NCBI GenBank assembly: GCA_963732335.1 | Contig: CAVSZO010000039.1 | Location: 1 to 64,000 of the forward strand | Direction: 5' to 3' | Length of the DNA: 64,000 bases | Source: Desertimonas sp963732335 | GTDB taxonomy: Bacteria > Actinomycetota > Acidimicrobiia > Acidimicrobiales > Ilumatobacteraceae | Shown here: piece by piece, positions 20,570 through 29,645 of the stretch | How positions within the stretch are numbered: position 1 is the stretch's first letter | Layout of the letters: each line of letters opens with the position of its first letter | Notes under the pieces: generated by a model | What the model was told of the DNA's origin: nothing | What the model saw: only the letters and a program-made list of their open reading frames with translations | Database searches by the model: none | Program-made: the position numbers and the translations under genes

Positions 20570-22856
20570 TTAGCGGGCTGAGCCCGTTGGCAGCGCCACT
20601 TCGAGGGCGTCGCCCGTGTCGACCACCTCCATCGACGCGCCATCCGGTGACTCGAAGACAAGGCGATGATGCCTCGCGGCGAACCAACCTTCGACCGGTG
20701 ACAGGCTCACGACGGTGACGCCGTGTTCGGTGCGCACGCGGTATCGGCGCAACGCGGACCCCCCGCGCCGGTAGTCGAAGGTCTCTCCGTCGTCGTCGTA
20801 GATCGAGCCGGCACCGTCACCCGGGAACACGCGGAGGGTGAGCGGCTCGTGGTCGGTCATTCCATCGTCATCAACGGTGGCCAGTGGTACGACCGTCCCG
20901 CCGCGACCGAACAGCGGGAGACGCTCCAACGGGGCGGCGACCGATGCGTCGACGGGCCCCTCGTATGCCTCCCCGCTCCACCAGTCGTACCAGCGTCCGG
21001 CCGGGAGGTAGAGCGTCGCGCTACACGTTGTCCGGCGTGGCAGACGGGTGCAGCCAGCATCGCATCGCCGAGCAACACCTCGTCCTCGATGAGCGCCGCA
21101 CGCGGGTCGGCGAAGAACTCCCACAGCAACGGGCGCAGGATCGGCGAACCCTTCGTCGCCGCTTCGTGGAACAGCGTGTACAGGTACGGCCGCAGCTCGG
21201 CACGCAGCCGGAGGGCCGCTCGGGCGACTACTTCGACGTCAGCGCCGAACTCCCACGGTTCGTTGGGACGGTTCCGCACGTGCGAGTGACCGCGCATCAG
21301 CGGATACAGCACCCCGGCTTGGATCCAGCGGGCGAACAACTCCGGGGTGGCGTCGCCCCAGAATCCACCGATGTCGGCGCCGACAAACGGGACGCCGGAC
21401 AGGCCGAGGTTGCACAACATCGGTAGCGACAGCTGCAGATGCTCCCACGACGACGTGTTGTCGCCGGTCCAGATCGCGGCGTAGCGCTGGATACCGGTGC
21501 ACCCGGAGCGGGAGAGGGCGAACGCGCGGCGGTCTGGGCGCAGACGTGTCATCGCCTCGGCGGCCGCCCGGGCCATCGACAGCCCGTAGACGTTGTGCAC
21601 ATCGGCGTGTCGGACAGGGCGGTCCGGCGGACCGTGCACCGCATCGCCGGGCATCTCGACGACCGAGGCGACGATCTCGGCGCCGACTGGTCCGTCGTAG
21701 ATCGCCGGCTCGTTCATGTCGTTCCAGATCCCGGCGACACCGGGACCGACGAGGGCCGCGTGCAGATCAGCCCACCAGGCGCGGACATCGGGGCGAAGGA
21801 AATCGGGGAACACGCAGCGCCCGGGCCACACGTAGCCGGTGACCTGCTCGCCGCCAGCATCACGCACGAACGCGTCGCGGCTGAGGCCGCCGTCGTACAC
21901 CGGGTTGCCGGGCTCGAGCTTGACGCCGGGATCGACGATCGCCACGCACTGCATCCCGCGCTGCCCGAGCTCGGAGATCAAACCTGCTGGATCGGGGAAG
22001 CGCTTGGTGTCCCAGGTGAACACCCGGTGGCCGTGCATGTAGGAGATGTCGAGGTGGATCGCGTCACAGGGCAGTCGCCGGCGGGCGAACTCGCCGGCGA
22101 CATCACGCAGCCTTGCCGCTGAGTCGTACCCCCAGTGCGACTGGTGGTAGCCGATCGCCCATCGAGGCGGCAGCTCGATCCGGCCGATCAGGGGGGTGAG
22201 TCGTTCGAGCACCTGCGCCGGGTCGTCGCCGTGGACGACGACGTAGTCGAGCTCGCGGCCGGCCACCTCCGCCGACCAGGTCTCCGCGTCCCGGTCGCCC
22301 GTGATCCAGCGCCCAGCCAGGTGTGTTGAGCACGAACCCGTAGACGACGCCCGGGCGGTGAGCGAGACAGACGGGAACCGAGCAGTACATCTCGTCGGTG
22401 TGCGGTCCGTATTGGCGGGCGTTGACGTTCCAGAACGTCTTCGTTCCCGCCGTCTGGTCGAGGGTCGCGCGCTCGCCGAAACCCGAGTGACGCTCCTCCG
22501 GATGCCGCCGTTTGCACACGCGGACGCGTCCCTCTTTCCAGCTCACCGCCCCGGCGCCGGCGTCAGCGGCGATCTCGACACTCTCTGTGGTGACGAAACG
22601 GATGGCACCGGTGGCACGGTCGATCTCGGCAGTCAACGATCCGGACCCGACCACGACGCGGTCGCCGTCCTCGCTGACCTTGACGCCCGCCGCCGCGCCC
22701 CCGAGTATCAAGACGTCCCAGTCGGCCGTCTCGCGCCACGCACCGTCAGGAGAGACCCGAACGCGCACCACGCCGTCGGCGAGTGCTTCGATTCGTTGAG
22801 CACCTCCGTCGCACGTCAGCTCCGCCCCACCGTCAACCGGGGCGACGCCGGTTCAC
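20570..22856 (-). CDS. glycoside hydrolase family 31, alpha-glucosidase/xylosidase (three frameshifts)
   Basis: About 760 residues. An N-terminal beta-sandwich is followed by the GH31 barrel with nucleophile Asp in 'GIWNDMNEPAIYDG' and acid/base Asp in 'AIWTGDNTSSWEHL'. Other family segments are 'AIGYHQSHWGYDS' and 'GVPFVGADIGGFWGDATPELFARW'. The C-terminal domain has 'LYLPAGRWYDWWSGEAYEG'. It hydrolyses alpha-linked glucosides or xylosides. No signal peptide is seen, so it acts on imported oligosaccharide. Frames change near 22850, 22320 and 21050. GTG 22856 has GGAGG 8-9 bases upstream, and an indel directly after it explains the broken N-terminus. Last gene of the catabolic operon. Confidence 0.9.
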
Positions 22857-22869
22857 CGCGCCGAGCCTC

Positions 22870-23805
22870 CTAGACGAATCGGGCAAGGAGCGTCACCGCC
22901 TTCTCCAGACCATCGTCGGCGGTCAGCAGCCGGTCCTCGTGCTCGATCGACACGGCGCCGTCGTATCCGGCAAGGCGTAAGGCGGCGATGATGTCACTCC
23001 ACAGTCGTTCGCCGTGGCCGAGGCCAATCGTTCGGAACAGCCAGGCCCGCGCATCGACATCGGCGGCCGGACGAGTCTCGAGAACACCGTTGATGGCGAT
23101 CCTGTCGGCGATCAGCGACGTGTCTTTGGCGTCGACGTGGGCGATGACGGCGTGCTCGCCGAGGTGACCGATGGCGACGAGGGGATCGATGCCCTGCCAG
23201 AACAGGTGGCTCGGGTCGAAGTTGGCGGCGAGCGCCGGGCCGCACGCCTCGCGCAAGCGCAACAGTGTCGCCGGGTTGTAGACGACGAAACCAGGGTGCA
23301 TCTCGATGCCCACGGTGACACCGTGGTCGGCAGCGAAGACCGCCTCGGCGGTCCAGTAGGGGATCACCCGCTTCTCCCACTGCCATGCGAGGGTGTCCGA
23401 GTAGTCCGTCGGCCACGAGCAGGTGACCCAGTTCGGACGAAGCGCCCCGTCGTGATCGCCGGGGCAGCCGGAGAAGGCGTTGACGACACTCACGCCGAGC
23501 TCGGCGGCGAGGCGCACCGTCGCCCGCCACGTGTCGTGAGCGGCGCTGGCGATCGCCCGATCGGGGTGCAACGGGTTGCCTTGCTGGCTGAGCGCGCTGA
23601 TCTCCAGCCCGCGGTCCCCGACCGCCCGCCGGAACTCGTCGAGGGCGGCGCCGTTGGCGAGCAGCTCATCGGGCCGGCAGTGGGCGTCGCCGGGGTAGTT
23701 GCCGGTGGCGATTTCGACGGTGTCGAGGCCGAGGGCGACGGCGCGATCGAGGGCCCGCTCGAACGGCCGGTCGTGGAACACGGCGAGAAACACACCGAGT
23801 TTCAC
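22870..23805 (-). CDS. sugar phosphate isomerase/epimerase, TIM barrel (copy A)
   Basis: 311 residues, intact, xylose-isomerase-like (AP endonuclease 2 superfamily) barrel. Metal-binding acidic and His residues are visible in 'VGIEMHPGFVVY', 'NFDPSHLFWQG', 'IAHVDAKDTS' and 'GAVSIEHEDRL'. The protein resembles inosose dehydratases and 3-keto-sugar-acting enzymes; the exact reaction is open. GTG 23805 overlaps the stop of copy B (GTGA). Between copy B and the GH31 gene. Confidence 0.88.
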   Translation of the reverse strand: MKLGVFLAVFHDRPFERALDRAVALGLDTVEIATGNYPGDAHCRPDELLANGAALDEFRRAVGDRGLEISALSQQGNPLHPDRAIASAAHDTWRATVRLAAELGVSVVNAFSGCPGDHDGALRPNWVTCSWPTDYSDTLAWQWEKRVIPYWTAEAVFAADHGVTVGIEMHPGFVVYNPATLLRLREACGPALAANFDPSHLFWQGIDPLVAIGHLGEHAVIAHVDAKDTSLIADRIAINGVLETRPAADVDARAWLFRTIGLGHGERLWSDIIAALRLAGYDGAVSIEHEDRLLTADDGLEKAVTLLARFV

Positions 23806-24617
23806 GGGCGAACCCGGGAAAGAAGCGGACGCAGGACCGCCGAGCCCTGGGCGAGGGCCTCCATCGGGTCGCCGCGCAGGTTGCACTCGAGGGCCAGCCA
23901 GCCGTCGAAGCCGATGTCGTGGAGGGCGCCTACAATCTCGGCGAAGTCGACGTGCCCTGTGCCCGGTTGCCAGCGTGCGCTGTCGCCGAGTTGGACGTGG
24001 CCGACGAGCTCACCCGCCTGGCGCACTGAGTCGGCCGGGTGATCCTCCTCGATGTTCATGTGATACGTGTCGACGACGAGCTTGACGGTGTCGATGCCGG
24101 CGGCTCGGCAGAGCACAGCTCCCTGCTCGAGGCGATTGATCATGTGGTCCTCGTACCGGTTCAACGGCTCCAACAGCACCTCGACGCCGACTGCTGCTGC
24201 GTGCTCGCCGAGCTCGGTCAGCGCAGCGACGAGCACGTCGACGTCTGCCTCCTCGGTGCGCGGCGGTGGCGTGAACGGCGGCAGCTTCCGCGTGTACATC
24301 CCGTAGGCCGCCGGCGTCACGACACCAACGCCGCCAAGCTCGGCGATCACCGACAGCTGAGACTTCAGGTTGGCCACGGCGTCGTGGCGGAGATCGGCGT
24401 CGAAGTCGCCGATGAAGTGGCCCATCGCCACACACACGCTGGAGAACACGACGCCCGCCGTGGCAGCCCGGCGAAGCTCGGGCAGGCGCTCGCGCAGAGC
24501 GAAGTCGGGTGGACCGTGCAGCTCGATCCCGTCGTAGCCAGTGCGCCGGGCACTGTCCCAGCGCTCCATCAGTGTGTCGCCGGGGAGCAGCCGTTCCTGG
24601 CACGCCAAGCGCATCAT
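23802..24617 (-). CDS. sugar phosphate isomerase/epimerase, TIM barrel (copy B)
   Basis: 271 residues, intact. A second xylose-isomerase-like barrel, clearly different from copy A. Metal and substrate residues are visible in 'VEVLLEPLNRYEDHMINR', 'VKLVVDTYHMNIEE', 'GHVQLGDSARWQPGTGHVDF' and 'GWLALECNLRG'. These resemble the D-tagatose/psicose 3-epimerase and hydroxypyruvate-isomerase groups. ATG 24617 overlaps the dehydrogenase stop (ATGA). Two barrels in series suggest successive steps on one keto-sugar (inference). Confidence 0.88.
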   Translation of the reverse strand: MMRLACQERLLPGDTLMERWDSARRTGYDGIELHGPPDFALRERLPELRRAATAGVVFSSVCVAMGHFIGDFDADLRHDAVANLKSQLSVIAELGGVGVVTPAAYGMYTRKLPPFTPPPRTEEADVDVLVAALTELGEHAAAVGVEVLLEPLNRYEDHMINRLEQGAVLCRAAGIDTVKLVVDTYHMNIEEDHPADSVRQAGELVGHVQLGDSARWQPGTGHVDFAEIVGALHDIGFDGWLALECNLRGDPMEALAQGSAVLRPLLSRVRP

Positions 24618-25690
24618 CGCTGAACCGTCCTCTCCCGGGCACCGCCCGGACCCGCCGTGAAGTCGAGCACCACCTGCACGGCATCCTCCGGCGACTCGGC
24701 GAGGAGGGCGAAGGCGGCAGCCACGTCGGCTGCGGCAAACGTATGGGACACGAGCGAGGCGACGTCGAGCCGGCCGGCCGCGGCGAGCTCGACGACGGTG
24801 CGCTCGAGCCGGGCCACGTTCCATCGATGATCCAGCTCGGGGCTGGTGCCGGAGATCTGCGAGCACACGACGGCGATGCGGTTGTGGTGGAACTCCTCGC
24901 CGAGGAACAGCCCGATGGCCTCACCCTGGGGAAATCCGGACGCCACCACGCGGGAGTTGTACGCGGTGGAGCGGATCGCCTCGTGCAGTGCTCGATAGGA
25001 GCCGCTGATCTCGATCGAGACGTCGGCGCCGCGACCAGACGTGATGTCCTTGATCAGCTCCGCCGGTTGCGTGACGGTGAAGTCGACGACGTGCTCGGCG
25101 CCGAAGCGGCGGGCGAGGTCGAGCCGCCGGGGGATGGCATCGACGGCGACCACGGTGGCCCCGGCGAGGCCGAGCAGTTGGGTGACGAGCAGCCCGGGGA
25201 CGCCTTGGCCGAAGACGGCGACGACATCGCCGACTCGCGGTGCAGCGTCGTGGACGGCGTTGAGGGCGATCGCCCCGATGCGGGCGAACACACCAATCAC
25301 CGGGTCGGCGCCGGCAGGCAGCACGCGAGCGGCGGCCCACTCCGCGTCGGCCACGTGCTCGCTGCGATGCCCCCACACGCCGTACACGACATCCCCGACC
25401 GTGATGCCGGCAGCCTCGGGACCGATCTCGGCGACGCGGCCGACCTCCTCGTATCCCCAACCGTCGATCGGGTATGGGTGCGTGGCGTCGCCGTCGACGA
25501 AGAGCCGGCGGGCACCTTCCCATCGCTTGCGGGTGTACGGGTTGGTTCCCGAATAGGCGGTGAGTTCGGTGCCGGCGGAGATGCCCGACAGCGACGTGGC
25601 GATGCGCACGCCACCGCTGTGCAACGGCGGGTCTGGGTACTCGACGAGGGCGACTCGGCCGGGCTCTTCGAACCTCACGACATGTCCCAC
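24614..25690 (-). CDS. medium-chain (MDR) zinc-type dehydrogenase
   Basis: 358 residues, intact. N-terminal GroES-like domain ('SGISAGTELTAYSGTNP') and a Rossmann domain ('VAVFGQGVPGLLVTQLLGLAGATVVAVD', glycine motif variant). 'GWGYEEVGRVAEIG' and 'GDVVYGVWGHRSEHV' are typical of sugar-alcohol and threonine-dehydrogenase-like MDRs. The usual catalytic zinc Cys before 'GT' is replaced by Ser-Ala ('GISAGTE') as in several sugar-pathway MDRs, so zinc dependence is doubtful. GTG 25690 has AGGAGGAG 9 bases upstream. Second gene of the operon. Confidence 0.87.
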   Translation of the reverse strand: MGHVVRFEEPGRVALVEYPDPPLHSGGVRIATSLSGISAGTELTAYSGTNPYTRKRWEGARRLFVDGDATHPYPIDGWGYEEVGRVAEIGPEAAGITVGDVVYGVWGHRSEHVADAEWAAARVLPAGADPVIGVFARIGAIALNAVHDAAPRVGDVVAVFGQGVPGLLVTQLLGLAGATVVAVDAIPRRLDLARRFGAEHVVDFTVTQPAELIKDITSGRGADVSIEISGSYRALHEAIRSTAYNSRVVASGFPQGEAIGLFLGEEFHHNRIAVVCSQISGTSPELDHRWNVARLERTVVELAAAGRLDVASLVSHTFAAADVAAAFALLAESPEDAVQVVLDFTAGPGGARERTVQR

Positions 25691-25703
25691 GGCGACGCTC
25701 CTC

Positions 25704-27149
25704 CTAGCTCCGCCCGGCGACCGGCTCGGCGGTGGGCAGGCCGGTGATCGCGGCGACCATCGCTGCCGTGTGTTGGGCCGCGGCTGCCGGTCCGGCACTA
25801 CCGGTGAGCACCGTCTCGAGCATCGCCTGCAGCTGCGTCGAGACCCGCGAGTAGAGGGGAAGCCACGGCCGCGTGACGGCGCGTTCGATGATCTCTCCGG
25901 CGCGCCAGAGGAACGGAAGATCGGCGCCGGCGAGGGCGATCGCCGAGCGCCGTGACGGGATCCGCCCGGAGCGGCGGGCGGCGGCGGCAAGCGCTGCGGG
26001 GGCCACGGCGCGCTCGATCAACTGCATCGCCGCCTTGGGGTGCGCCGCCTGGCGGAACACGGCGAAGATCATCGCCCCGGCGACGCTCGCCTGCTGACCG
26101 TTCGGCCCGGCGGGGATCGGAGCGAACCCGAAGTGATCCCAGACGCCCTGGGGTCCGGCGCCCGTGCGGACGGCGAGCGTCTCTGCCTCGTAGGTCCCGC
26201 CGACCGACAACGCCGCCTGGCCATCGGCTAGGAGGTGGATCGGACGGTCCCACTCGTAGCCGACGGCGGTCGGCGGCAGAACACCCTCGGTCACGAGGCG
26301 GCGCAGGAAGCGCAGGGTCTGGGCAGTCGCTGCCGAGCCGACGCCGATGCGGTCGTCCTCGAGCACGTTCGCTCCGTTGGAGGCGAGGAAGCCGATCAAG
26401 CAGTAGGACGTCGTTTCTCCCCCTGCGGTGCCACCGGGGAGCGCCATGGGCGCCGGCTGGGTCGTCTGCAAGACACGGGCGACGTCGAGCAACTCGCTCC
26501 ACGTCGCAGGTGCGTCGAGATCGTGTTCCCTCAATCTGCGCCGGTTGAACCACAACCCGGCCATCTCGGCGAACGCAGAGACCCCGAACGTCTGCCCGCC
26601 GTAGCGATCGGCGTCGGCGAGCGAGGCCAGGAAGTCGACATCGTGCTCCCGGTGGACCCACCGCGGGTCGAGATCGTCGAGGGGGTGGAGGAACCCGGCA
26701 GCTCCGAACTCCGGTGCCCACACGTGGTCGAACACGGCGAGGTCGGGTGCCTGGCCCTCGGCGACCGCATGGGTGAGCACACGGTGGAGCGCATCGCGGG
26801 GCACGCGGACGACGTTGAGATCGGTGCCATCGGCGGCGTCGCGGACGAGTTGCTCCCACGGGCCGTAGGCGGGAACGACGACGCGGATCTCGGTATCGTC
26901 GCGACGGCGGCCGAGCCACAGCGGGTTGACGAACGAGCCGCGGCGACGGTGACGGAGGATCACCCCTTCAGCCGCCAGCTCGGAAAGGGCGCGATTGACG
27001 GGGGTACGGCTGATGCCGTGCAGCTCGCACAGCTCGTGCTCGGTCGGCAAGCGGTCGCCGGCCGTGTAACGGCGTTCGAGGATGCCGTCCACGATCAGGG
27101 TCTTGAGCTGTTGGTAGATGGGAACCGGCCGCGCCGGATCGATCTCCAT
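25704..27149 (-). CDS. GntR-type regulator fused to an ABC solute-binding domain
   Basis: 481 residues, intact. Residues 1-75 are a GntR winged helix ('PARPVPIYQQLKTLIVDGIL', 'GDRLPTEHELCELHGISRTP', 'LAAEGVILRHRRRGSFV'). Residues about 85-470 are a family 1 extracellular solute-binding domain, with 'APDLAVFDHVW', 'FGVSAFAEMAGLWFNRRRLREHDLDAPATW', 'DGQAALSVGGTYEAE' and 'FGFAPIPAGPNGQ'. There is no signal peptide, so the domain works in the cytosol, presumably as the inducer sensor. It heads the catabolic operon (MDR, two barrels, GH31) and is divergent from an importer whose SBP is of the same superfamily. ATG 27149 matches the usual GntR start; ATG 27194 is in frame but would overlap the operator. 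TACATT (27159-27164) is a possible -10 box. Confidence 0.9.
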   Translation of the reverse strand: MEIDPARPVPIYQQLKTLIVDGILERRYTAGDRLPTEHELCELHGISRTPVNRALSELAAEGVILRHRRRGSFVNPLWLGRRRDDTEIRVVVPAYGPWEQLVRDAADGTDLNVVRVPRDALHRVLTHAVAEGQAPDLAVFDHVWAPEFGAAGFLHPLDDLDPRWVHREHDVDFLASLADADRYGGQTFGVSAFAEMAGLWFNRRRLREHDLDAPATWSELLDVARVLQTTQPAPMALPGGTAGGETTSYCLIGFLASNGANVLEDDRIGVGSAATAQTLRFLRRLVTEGVLPPTAVGYEWDRPIHLLADGQAALSVGGTYEAETLAVRTGAGPQGVWDHFGFAPIPAGPNGQQASVAGAMIFAVFRQAAHPKAAMQLIERAVAPAALAAAARRSGRIPSRRSAIALAGADLPFLWRAGEIIERAVTRPWLPLYSRVSTQLQAMLETVLTGSAGPAAAAQHTAAMVAAITGLPTAEPVAGRS

Positions 27150-27184
27150 CGGCGCTCGAATGTAGCGCATTTGTCTTGATGATT

Positions 27185-27200
27185 TGTCATTCATTTGACA
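27185..27200. promoter_or_regulatory. inverted repeat TGTCA-N6-TGACA with -35 TTGACA
   Basis: TGTCA (27185-27189) and TGACA (27196-27200) form an inverted repeat in the divergent gap between the GntR-SBP regulator and the importer. The right half lies within a perfect -35 hexamer TTGACA (27195-27200) for the importer operon. GntR proteins bind such palindromes, so this is a probable operator. Confidence 0.55.
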
Positions 27201-27216
27201 TAGGTGCAGCGGGCGT

Positions 27217-27230
27217 GCTACGAACGTAGC
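27217..27230. promoter_or_regulatory. 14-bp palindrome GCTACGAACGTAGC over the importer -10 region
   Basis: GCTACG-AA-CGTAGC is a perfect palindrome 17 bases after the TTGACA. It contains the best -10 candidate (TACGAA at 27219, 18-base spacer). Binding here would occlude the importer promoter. The AT-rich patch around both palindromes contrasts with the GC-rich surroundings. Confidence 0.55.
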
Positions 27231-27265
27231 GGCGCGAGCGGCGCGCCGCGCGGGAGGGGGTTCCG

Positions 27266-28654
27266 ATGAATCGTCGACGTCTCGCCATCACCGGCTCGTT
27301 CGTCATTGCCTTGGTGGGCACCGGCTCGTCAGTCGGGGTCACCGCAGCGAGCGGCGAGGGCGGCTCGATCACGTTTTGGAGCACGCTGGTCGAGCCGGAC
27401 CGTGTGGAGACGCAGAACCAGATCATCGCGGCGTTCACGGAAGCGACCGGGATCGAGGTCGAGCTCGTTCCAGTTCCCGAGGACGACCTGCCCAACCTGA
27501 TCGTCACCAACGCAGCGTCGGGAGACCTCCCCGACGTCGTCCACCACCCGATCGACTTCTCGATCGGGTGGGCCGAGCAAGGCATCCTCGACGTCGAAGC
27601 TGCGGCCGCGGTGGTCGAGTCGCTGGGACGGGACACGTTCAACGAGCGCGCCTTGGCGCTGGCCAGTCAGGACGACCAGCCGGTGGCGGTGCCCGCCGAT
27701 GGGTGGGGACAGCTCCTCGTCTACCGCACCGACCTGTTCGAGGAGGCCGGGCTGGAACCGCCGGACACGTTCGAGCAGATCCTCGCCGCCGCCGAGGCGC
27801 TGCACGGCGATGGGATGAACGGGATCACCGCCTCGACCGATCCCGCTGATGTGTTCACCCAGCAGACGTTCGAGTTCCTCGCCCTCGGCGCCGGGTGCAA
27901 CCTGATCGAGGACGACGCGGTCGCCCTCGATTCGGAAGCCTGCGTCAACGCCATCGCCACCTACGCCGACCTGATCCAGAACTACAGCCCGGGCACGGTG
28001 CAGAACGTCGACACGACGAGGGCCACCTACTTCGCCGGCGAGGCGGCGATGCTGATCTGGTCGCCGTTCATCCTCGACGAGCTGGCCGGCCTGCGCAACG
28101 ACGCCCTGCCGACGTGCCCGGAGTGCGCCGACAACCCACGCTTCCTCGTCGAGAACTCCGGCTTCGTCCCCGCCATCAGTGGGGGCGAAGGCACCGAGCC
28201 GGCGCAATACGGCCAGGTCTCGTACTTCGGCATCGGCACCGGAGCCGACACCGAAGCGGCGCAGCAGTTCGTCGAGTTCCTGATGAGCGACGGCTACGTC
28301 GACTGGCTGAGCATCGCCCCCGAGGGGATGTTCCCGATGCGCACCGGCACGGCCGATGAACCCGACAGCTACGTCGAGGGCTGGACGTCGTTGGAGTTCG
28401 GGGTTGACGAGCGCGTTCCGTTCGGCGAGGTGTACGGCGACGACGTGGTCACCACGCTGATCGATGGCACCAGCAACTTCCGGCGGTGGGGGTTCGAGGA
28501 CGGCTACGGCGCGCTGGTGTCGTCGCTGTACACGAGCCTCACGATCCCGCAGACCCTCAGCGCAGTGCTCAACGAAGGCATGTCGCCCGAGGACGCCGCG
28601 GCCCAGATGCAGTCCGAAGCAGAGACCCAGCTGGAAGAAGTCGGCGGCGGGTGA
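27266..28654 (+). CDS. ABC importer solute-binding protein (sugar)
   Basis: 462 residues, intact. An N-terminal signal peptide ('MNRRRLAITGSFVIALVGTG') is cleaved near 'GVTAASG', with no lipobox. Family 1 segments are 'SITFWSTLVEP', 'SGDLPDVVHHPIDFSIGWAEQGI', 'VPADGWGQLLVYRTDLFEEAG' and 'TRATYFAGEAAMLIWSPFIL'. GGGAGGGGG lies 5-6 bases upstream of ATG 27266. First gene of an operon with two permeases. Homologous in fold to the sensor half of the divergent regulator, so both probably recognise the same or a related ligand (inference). Confidence 0.92.
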   Translation: MNRRRLAITGSFVIALVGTGSSVGVTAASGEGGSITFWSTLVEPDRVETQNQIIAAFTEATGIEVELVPVPEDDLPNLIVTNAASGDLPDVVHHPIDFSIGWAEQGILDVEAAAAVVESLGRDTFNERALALASQDDQPVAVPADGWGQLLVYRTDLFEEAGLEPPDTFEQILAAAEALHGDGMNGITASTDPADVFTQQTFEFLALGAGCNLIEDDAVALDSEACVNAIATYADLIQNYSPGTVQNVDTTRATYFAGEAAMLIWSPFILDELAGLRNDALPTCPECADNPRFLVENSGFVPAISGGEGTEPAQYGQVSYFGIGTGADTEAAQQFVEFLMSDGYVDWLSIAPEGMFPMRTGTADEPDSYVEGWTSLEFGVDERVPFGEVYGDDVVTTLIDGTSNFRRWGFEDGYGALVSSLYTSLTIPQTLSAVLNEGMSPEDAAAQMQSEAETQLEEVGGG

Positions 28655-28673
28655 ACGAGGCGACGGCGCGGCG

Positions 28674-29645
28674 ATGAGCGAAGCCGGCGCGCCGGCCGGC
28701 CTCACCGTCCCGCCGGGTCGGCGGCGGGCGCCCCGCTCGCTGGCCAAACAGGACGCGACGATCGCCTACGCGTTCGTCGCCCCAGCGTTGCTCGTCGTGC
28801 TGGTCGTCGTGGCCGTGCCGATTGCCTGGAACATCGCCCTCAGCTTCCAGGACCTGCGTCTCGTCGAGCTCCAGGACTTCAACTTCTTCAGCACCGACGT
28901 CTCTCTCGACAACTACCGCGAGGTCACGAGCGGCGACTTCAGCGGGCTGTTGCTGCGGACGTTCGTGTACGCCGTCGCCGGCACCACCGTCGCCATGCTC
29001 CTCGGCCTGTGGGCGGCACTCGTGGTGCGCCAGGCGTTCCGCGGCCGCCGGCTCGTGCGCGGTCTGCTGCTGTTCCCCTACGTCATTCCGGTGGTCGCCG
29101 CCGCCCTGCTCTGGCGAACGATGTTGAACCCGCAATACGGCATCGTCAACTCATGGCTGGAGAGCCTCGGCGGCCAACCGGTGAACTTCCTGCTGCAGAG
29201 CGACGGCGAGCTGTTCGGGTTCAAGGTGCCATTGGCCTTCACCGTCGTCGTGCTGTTCGAGGGCTGGCGCAGCTTCCCGTTCGCCTTCCTGTTCATCCTC
29301 GCCCGGCTCCAGGCGATCCCCCGAGAGCTCGAAGAGGCGGCTGTCGTCGACGGAGCGACGCCGCTGCAGCGCTTCCGCTACGTCCTGATGCCCGAGCTGA
29401 AGGCCGTCTTCGCGACGATCTTCCTGCTGCGGTTCATCTGGACGTTCAACGCCTTCGACGAGGTGTACCTCCTCACTGCTGGGGCGGCGGACACCGAGCT
29501 GGTCAGCATCGAGGTGGTCAACTGGCTGTTCGGGCGTCTCGACGTCGGCGCCGCCGCGGCACTGTCGATCGTCCTGGCAGTGACCTTGGGGATCACCCTG
29601 GCCGTGTACTTCCGCTGGTTCTACCCGAAGGAAGCCGCAACCTGA
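28674..29645 (+). CDS. ABC sugar importer permease 1 (MalF type)
   Basis: 323 residues, intact, six predicted helices after a proline-rich cytoplasmic N-terminus. The first helix is 'TIAYAFVAPALLVVLVVVAV'. The EAA docking loop is 'LEEAAVVDGATPLQRFRYVLMPELK'. It follows the SBP gene by 19 bases. Its stop overlaps the start of the next permease (TGATG). Confidence 0.92.
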   Translation: MSEAGAPAGLTVPPGRRRAPRSLAKQDATIAYAFVAPALLVVLVVVAVPIAWNIALSFQDLRLVELQDFNFFSTDVSLDNYREVTSGDFSGLLLRTFVYAVAGTTVAMLLGLWAALVVRQAFRGRRLVRGLLLFPYVIPVVAAALLWRTMLNPQYGIVNSWLESLGGQPVNFLLQSDGELFGFKVPLAFTVVVLFEGWRSFPFAFLFILARLQAIPRELEEAAVVDGATPLQRFRYVLMPELKAVFATIFLLRFIWTFNAFDEVYLLTAGAADTELVSIEVVNWLFGRLDVGAAAALSIVLAVTLGITLAVYFRWFYPKEAAT

